Assembly (NCBI GenBank): GCA_902519695.1
Contig: CABYKN010000008.1
Coordinates: 1-42,054, forward strand
Origin: an uncultured Pelagibacteraceae bacterium
Lineage (GTDB): Bacteria > Pseudomonadota > Alphaproteobacteria > Pelagibacterales > Pelagibacteraceae
Length of the DNA: 42,054 bases
Direction: 5' to 3'
The position numbers were made by a program, and so were the translations under genes. Below, one piece after another: positions 38,131 to 42,054 of the stretch. The notes beneath the pieces are model-generated. The model did not search any database. It was not told the origin of the DNA and saw only the letters and a list, made by a program, of their open reading frames with translations. The stretch's first letter is position 1. The number at the start of each line of letters is the position of its first letter.

Positions 38131-38968
38131 TATACTCAATATCTTGCATTATTATCTCATGCTCTTTTATTGTAAGTTTTTTATCTTCTTTTACAAAATA
38201 TAATTTAATTAAATCACCAATAGATAGCACTGTATGTAAGACTTTTCCCAAATTGTTTACATAAATTTTTCCTGATTTATTATAATTTTCTAAGTTTCCT
38301 TTTTTTAAGATTTCATTTCCAATTTGTCTATATACTCGTCTTGCAACCAAAATCGAAAATCTTAAAAAGAATGGAATTTTTTTGATTGATATAAAAGAAT
38401 TACTATAAAATTTGTCTGCGATTTTTAAAATTCTTTTAATTTCATCAAAATTCTTTTTTATATAAAACCTATTATTGCTTTCATCTTCAATAACATCTCT
38501 TGAAATATTAGTTAATTGCATTGCAATACCTAAGTCAATCGCTCCTAAAAGTGCTGATCTTTCTTTGACATTTAAAATTTTTGCCATCATTAATCCAACT
38601 GTTCCAGCCACTCTATATGAATAAACATATAGATCTTTGTCAGTGTTGATTTCTACTTTTGATTTTATATCAGCCTCTACGCCATCGAATAAATCATCAA
38701 TTATTTTTTGTGATATTCCAAATTTGTTTATTAAAGCCCACATATTTTTAATTATTTGGTTATTTTCATTTTTTAATTTGAAATCTTCTTTGAAAGTATT
38801 GAAATTTTTTAATTTCGTATCAAGATCACCTTTTTCATCTGCTATATTGTCTATGTATCTACAAAAATCGTACAAATTAGAGCAATCAGAGTAGACTTGT
38901 TTTGGTAAAAAGAAACCTGCCCAATTAAAAGATTTAGCGTATATCGACAAATAATTTTGTTCATTCAT
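38117..38968 (-). CDS. crtB: Phytoene synthase
   Basis: CrtB condenses two geranylgeranyl diphosphates to phytoene, the first step specific to carotenoids. The 283-aa protein has the two Asp-rich motifs of trans-prenyl synthases: CRYIDNIADE at 36-45 (Asp40 and Asp44) and QLTNISRDVIEDESNNRFYI at 151-170 (Asp158 and Asp162). The length is normal for bacterial CrtB. It shares 1 nt with crtI and overlaps crtY by 14 nt. The geranylgeranyl diphosphate synthase gene (crtE) is not seen in this window, so the precursor must come from a gene elsewhere. Confidence 0.95.
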   Translation of the reverse strand: MNEQNYLSIYAKSFNWAGFFLPKQVYSDCSNLYDFCRYIDNIADEKGDLDTKLKNFNTFKEDFKLKNENNQIIKNMWALINKFGISQKIIDDLFDGVEADIKSKVEINTDKDLYVYSYRVAGTVGLMMAKILNVKERSALLGAIDLGIAMQLTNISRDVIEDESNNRFYIKKNFDEIKRILKIADKFYSNSFISIKKIPFFLRFSILVARRVYRQIGNEILKKGNLENYNKSGKIYVNNLGKVLHTVLSIGDLIKLYFVKEDKKLTIKEHEIIMQDIEYNERF

Positions 38969-40425
38969 TACAAAATTTTATCTAAGACCTTTGCGGATGA
39001 TAGGACTCCTGGAACACCAGCTCCAGGATGAGTGCCCGCTCCAACAAAATATAAACCGTCATAAACCTCAGATTTATTATGAAATCTAAAGTATGCTGAT
39101 TGAGAAAACTTTGGCTGAATTGAAAAACCAGAGCCATATTTTGTGTTTAATTCATTCTCAAAATAATCAGGAGTTAAATAAAAATCATCTACAATATTTT
39201 CTCTTAAGTTAGGTAATAAACTTTTTTCCATTTTATCTATTACAAGTTTTTTTAGATTCTCTCCTTCGATTGACCAGTTTATTCCTGATTTATTATTAGG
39301 TACAGGCACTAATACATAAAAGCAATCATGGTCTTTTGGTGCCATACTTGAATCTGTTGCGGTAGGTCTATGTAGGTAATAGCTTATATCGTTATTTAAT
39401 TTTTTGTTTACAAATATATCATCCAAGTGTTCTTTGTACTTGTCGCCAAACTTTATAGTATGATGTTCAACATTTTCGTATTTTTTTTTTGTTCCAAAAT
39501 AATAAACAAACAAACCCATTGAATATTCCATTCTATTTATCTTCCAATTAAATAAGGTGTTATATTTTTGATTATTTAGCATTTTTGAATAAACACCGGG
39601 AGGATCTGCATTACAAACTACGTTATCTGCTTTAATTTCCTCATCTTCACTTGTCACAACCCCGACAACTTTTTTATTTTCTGTAAGCAAGTTTTTAACT
39701 TCTTTACCTTTAATAATTGTAACATCTTCTTCTAACATCAATTTCTCAAAACCTTTTATGATTTGTCCTGTTCCACCCATAGAATAATGAATTCCCCATT
39801 TTTTTTCTAAATACAAAATTAATCCATATATAGAGGTTGTAGTAAAAGGGTTTCCACCTACCAATAATGGGTGCATACTAAATAGCCTTCTTAGTTTTTC
39901 ATTTTCAATAAAACCACTAACCAAAGAATAAACAGATTTATAACTTTTTAAACTTAGCAATGCAGGAATTTGCTTAAACATAAATGAAGGTTTATCAAAT
40001 GGCACATCTGATAATTCTGAATAACCCTTATCAAATATTTTTTTTGTAAATTTAAGTAAATTTCTGTAACCCACAACATCTTTATGATTAATTATTGCAA
40101 TCTGTTCTTCCATTTTCTTTTCATCGGCTGAATAATCAAAATGGCTTCCATCTTCGAAAACAAATCTGTACCAAGTATCTAAATCTTTTATTTTTATATA
40201 ATCATCTGGATTTTTATTAAAAAGTTTAAAAATTTCATAAATTAAATAAGGAGCGGTTATTACAGTTGGTCCACCATCATAAGTAAACCCATTACTTTTA
40301 AATACTCTCGCTCTTCCACCTAAATCTTTTTGTTTTTCAATTAAAGTAACTTTATGACCTTTTGCTCGAAGTCTAAGAGCTGCCGCCATACCACCAAAAC
40401 CTGATCCAATTACAATGGAATTCAT
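38968..40425 (-). CDS. crtI: Phytoene desaturase
   Basis: CrtI is an FAD-dependent membrane-associated enzyme that introduces four double bases' worth of desaturation, turning phytoene into lycopene. The 485-aa protein has the dinucleotide motif SIVIGSGFGGMAAALRLRAK at 3-22, LGGRARVFKSNGFTYDGGPT at about 36-55, and the C-terminal flavin signature YFVGAGTHPGAGVPGVLSSA near 460-479. It is the first gene of the retinal operon. A 48-nt spacer separates it from atpF on the same strand. A 10-base T run (39481-39490) lies within it. Confidence 0.96.
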   Translation of the reverse strand: MNSIVIGSGFGGMAAALRLRAKGHKVTLIEKQKDLGGRARVFKSNGFTYDGGPTVITAPYLIYEIFKLFNKNPDDYIKIKDLDTWYRFVFEDGSHFDYSADEKKMEEQIAIINHKDVVGYRNLLKFTKKIFDKGYSELSDVPFDKPSFMFKQIPALLSLKSYKSVYSLVSGFIENEKLRRLFSMHPLLVGGNPFTTTSIYGLILYLEKKWGIHYSMGGTGQIIKGFEKLMLEEDVTIIKGKEVKNLLTENKKVVGVVTSEDEEIKADNVVCNADPPGVYSKMLNNQKYNTLFNWKINRMEYSMGLFVYYFGTKKKYENVEHHTIKFGDKYKEHLDDIFVNKKLNNDISYYLHRPTATDSSMAPKDHDCFYVLVPVPNNKSGINWSIEGENLKKLVIDKMEKSLLPNLRENIVDDFYLTPDYFENELNTKYGSGFSIQPKFSQSAYFRFHNKSEVYDGLYFVGAGTHPGAGVPGVLSSAKVLDKIL

Positions 40426-40473
40426 ATTTCTTAATTTACATTATTTTTATAAAATTTGATAAACTATCTTAGT
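40426..40473 (-). other. Spacer between atpF and crtI
   Basis: The 48-nt AT-rich gap on the - strand is long enough for a promoter for the retinal operon, and a TATAAA-like element is present, but no convincing -35 partner or hairpin terminator is seen. Read-through from the ATP synthase operon into crtI therefore cannot be excluded. Confidence 0.4.
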
Positions 40474-40971
40474 TTAAGAACTGATTTTCTTTAGTTCTGT
40501 CTTTGTTTCTTCAAGATTTTTATTAAACAAGTTGTCAAGTTTAGACTTATCAACAGATGTAGTAATAATTTTTTTTACAGATTCTACAGCAATATTAATT
40601 GATGTATCTTTAATTTCTTTAATGGCATTATCTTTCATTTGAGAGATTTTAGTTTCTGCGAGACTTTTCTTGAGTTCAGCTGATTTATGAAATTTATCAT
40701 TCATTTCAATTACAAATCTTTCAGTTTCATCTTTTGACTGCTGCATAATCTTTTCACTCTCAATTTTTGCAGTATCTAGCTTCTTTTGCGCCTCATCCAA
40801 TAGTCTTTTAGATTCAGCTCGGAGTTTTTCACTTTCGTCAATTTCATTTTTGATATCAGTAATCATTTTGCTCAATAAATTATTAACATTCTGTGGAACT
40901 TTTAAATAAATTAGCGCCCCAAAAAATATTACAAAAGATACTGCTACCCAAAATGTTGCATCAAATACCAT
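40474..40971 (-). CDS. atpF: ATP synthase F0 subunit b
   Basis: Subunit b is part of the peripheral stalk linking F1 and F0. I start it at the ATG at 40971 (165 aa), giving MVFDATFWVAVSFVIFFGAL, the expected N-terminal membrane helix, with GGAAAA about 8 nt upstream. The ATG at 41007 would add 12 basic residues and enlarge the overlap with b'. After the helix there is a long charged coiled coil (about 35-140). It overlaps b' by 11 nt. Together with b' it forms the heterodimeric stator usual in alphaproteobacteria and cyanobacteria. Confidence 0.92.
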   Translation of the reverse strand: MVFDATFWVAVSFVIFFGALIYLKVPQNVNNLLSKMITDIKNEIDESEKLRAESKRLLDEAQKKLDTAKIESEKIMQQSKDETERFVIEMNDKFHKSAELKKSLAETKISQMKDNAIKEIKDTSINIAVESVKKIITTSVDKSKLDNLFNKNLEETKTELKKISS

Positions 40972-41551
40972 TATGTTTTTCCATTTCTTTTTTAGAAAGA
41001 TCTTCAACTATGGCTGAAAGACTACTTTTATTTATATCTTCACCAATTAATTGTTTAACTAGATCGGAGGATGTCTCAATTGCAATTTTAGTAACTTTCT
41101 CTTGAGAAGTTTTTTTTAATTGGTCTATTTCTTCTTCAGCTTTTATTATTTCTTTTTCGATATCCTTTTCTAAAGATAATCTTTTATTGTTTATATCGTC
41201 CAAAACTTTTTGTCTTTCACTATTAAAGAAGTTTTTTGCTTCGACTTTTGTATCATTGATAATTTTATCAAATTCTTTAACTTTTTTTTCAGTTTCTTCC
41301 CGTTGCTTGTCTGCAGTTTCGATATTCTCTAAGATTTGTGATTTTCTGGTTTCAAGATTGTTACTAATCTTTGGTAGTATGAATTTAGATAAAATTATAA
41401 ACAATAATCCAAAGGTAAGTACTAACCAAAAAATTTGAGATATCCAAAACTCAGGATTAAGCTGGGGCATACCTCCACTCTCAGCGCTTTGAGCGCTATA
41501 AGTAAAGATAAGACTTAAAGCTAGAAATTGAAAAATTATCTTTTTCAACAT
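40961..41551 (-). CDS. atpG: ATP synthase F0 subunit b' (second b-type subunit)
   Basis: This is the second peripheral-stalk subunit. The 196-aa protein begins with a signal-peptide-like stretch (about 1-23, ending YSAQSA), then LNPEFWISQIFWLVLTFGLL, the single membrane anchor, and a long charged coiled coil with SKFILPKISNNLETRKSQI. An N-terminal extension of this sort is common in alphaproteobacterial b'. It lies 3 nt after atpE and overlaps subunit b by 11 nt. The name atpG is also used for the gamma subunit elsewhere; here it means b'. Confidence 0.92.
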   Translation of the reverse strand: MLKKIIFQFLALSLIFTYSAQSAESGGMPQLNPEFWISQIFWLVLTFGLLFIILSKFILPKISNNLETRKSQILENIETADKQREETEKKVKEFDKIINDTKVEAKNFFNSERQKVLDDINNKRLSLEKDIEKEIIKAEEEIDQLKKTSQEKVTKIAIETSSDLVKQLIGEDINKSSLSAIVEDLSKKEMEKHNGI

Positions 41552-41554
41552 TAA

Positions 41555-41782
41555 TTAAAACGCGAAAAGAATAATTAATGCAACAACCAATCCAAATAAA
41601 CCAGTCGCTTCTGCTAATGCAAAGCCTAATAGCAAGTTTGGAAACTGCTTTTGAGCTGCAGATGGATTTCTCATTGCACCTGAAAGATAATTTCCAAAAA
41701 TTATCCCAATTCCAACTCCTGCACCTGCAAGTGCAATGGCTGCTAGTCCTGCTCCTATCATTTTTGCTGCTTCTAATTCCAT
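41555..41782 (-). CDS. atpE: ATP synthase F0 subunit c
   Basis: Subunit c is the rotor-ring subunit carrying the proton. The 75-aa hairpin has helix 1 with the glycine-rich AGAGVGIGIIFG, a polar loop RNPSAAQKQF at 38-47, and helix 2 with the essential carboxylate Glu58 in GFALAEATGLFGLV. No Ser follows Glu58, so the Na+-type ES/T signature is absent and proton coupling is inferred. A strong Shine-Dalgarno lies just upstream, fitting the need for many copies per enzyme. Confidence 0.98.
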   Translation of the reverse strand: MELEAAKMIGAGLAAIALAGAGVGIGIIFGNYLSGAMRNPSAAQKQFPNLLLGFALAEATGLFGLVVALIILFAF

Positions 41783-41787
41783 TATAT

Positions 41788-41794
41788 CCTCCTT
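41788..41794 (-). promoter_or_regulatory. Strong ribosome binding site of atpE
   Basis: On the - strand the sequence AAGGAGG lies 5 nt before the atpE ATG. It is the best anti-Shine-Dalgarno match noticed in the window and fits extra translation of the multi-copy c subunit relative to atpB. Confidence 0.8.
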
Positions 41795-41801
41795 ATGTTA
41801 A

Positions 41802-42054
41802 TTAATGGTGTAAATTTAATGCATCATTCAAATAGATACATGTTAAAATTGCAAATACATATGCTTGAAGAAAAGCAACTAATATCTCCAAACCTGTTAA
41901 TGCAACTGAAAAACCTAGTGGTAGCCAGCCCCCAACAATTCCTAAGCTAACTACGAAACCTCCAAAAACTTTCATCATCGTATGGCCTGCCATCATATTT
42001 GCAAACAATCTAACTGATAAACTAATTGGTCTACTTAAGTATGAAATTATTTCT
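41802..42054 (-). CDS. atpB: ATP synthase F0 subunit a, C-terminal part (runs off the window)
   Basis: Subunit a forms the proton half-channels beside the c-ring. The frame is open through the right edge, so this is the 3' part of the gene. It encodes [20 protein letters not shown], the signature containing the essential stator arginine (in SVRLFAN), then [13 protein letters not shown] and a final helix pair with [20 protein letters not shown]. An apparent TTG start at 42008 is only the Leu codon of this motif. atpE starts 19 nt after its end. Confidence 0.97.
   Translation of the reverse strand, partial: EIISYLSRPISLSVRLFANMMAGHTMMKVFGGFVVSLGIVGGWLPLGFSVALTGLEILVAFLQAYVFAILTCIYLNDALNLHH

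Noticed and set aside
41555..41782. Sodium-coupled ATP synthase c subunit
   Set aside because: Glu58 is followed by Ala-Thr, not the Ser/Thr pair of Na+-binding c subunits, so a proton-coupled ring is the better reading.

Overview
This window is a stretch of a streamlined, very AT-rich alphaproteobacterial chromosome, most likely a SAR11/Pelagibacterales marine bacterium. The reasons are strong A/T codon bias, lysine/asparagine/isoleucine-rich proteins, genes that abut or overlap by 1-14 nt, almost no intergenic DNA, a retinal (proteorhodopsin chromophore) pathway, and alphaproteobacterial signature genes (DUF2093, BamF/DUF3035, a split b/b' ATP synthase stator, the coxBA-ctaB-coxF-ctaG-coxC-surf1 order). 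I saw no tRNA, rRNA, CRISPR array, insertion sequence or phage gene. The species assignment is inferred from gene content and style, not from a search.

Layout. (1) 1-1300, + strand: a YczE-type membrane protein and an unrecognised three-helix membrane protein. (2) 1308-7328, - strand: typA/bipA; a membrane-fused spermidine-synthase-like protein with an adjoining secreted, shortened PEBP-like protein; then groEL-groES. groES has a sigma-32-like promoter, and groEL is followed by the only strong hairpin terminator in the window. (3) 7451-13916, + strand: a compact operon of a class IIA HAD phosphatase, ribF, ileS, lspA, bamF and a short pgi. (4) 13908-15736, - strand: rsmD and purD, with the small DUF2093 gene divergent from purD. 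(5) 15957-21577, - strand: lpxL-lpxK-waaA-msbA-ubiA, a lipid A/Kdo assembly and export operon led by the ubiquinone prenyltransferase. DUF2721 diverges from it. (6) 22024-24517, - strand: haloacid-dehalogenase-like HAD, pirin and a quinone oxidoreductase. rsmE diverges after only 17 nt.

(7) 25293-33637, + strand: the aa3-type cytochrome c oxidase operon coxB-coxA-ctaB-coxF-ctaG-coxC-surf1, running on without a break into thrC, a Prx5-type peroxiredoxin and a secreted heparin-lyase-I-like polysaccharide lyase. The 41-aa coxF gene is joined to both neighbours by ATGA overlaps. (8) 33679-40425, - strand: crtI-crtB-crtY-blh, an unrecognised 56-aa two-helix protein, ispH, thrB and rnhA, all overlapping or abutting. 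This makes retinal from phytoene, and the gene for the last step of the MEP isoprenoid pathway lies in the same run. No crtE and no rhodopsin gene are in the window. (9) 40474-42054, - strand: ATP synthase genes atpB (partial), atpE, b' and b, only 48 nt upstream of crtI in the same direction.

The window therefore links respiration (cytochrome oxidase and its assembly factors), the ATP synthase stator and c-ring, and light-driven energy capture (retinal synthesis). The best candidates for something undescribed are the 56-aa membrane protein between blh and ispH, the PEBP-like/spermidine-synthase-like pair after groESL, and the lyase-like protein at the end of the oxidase operon.
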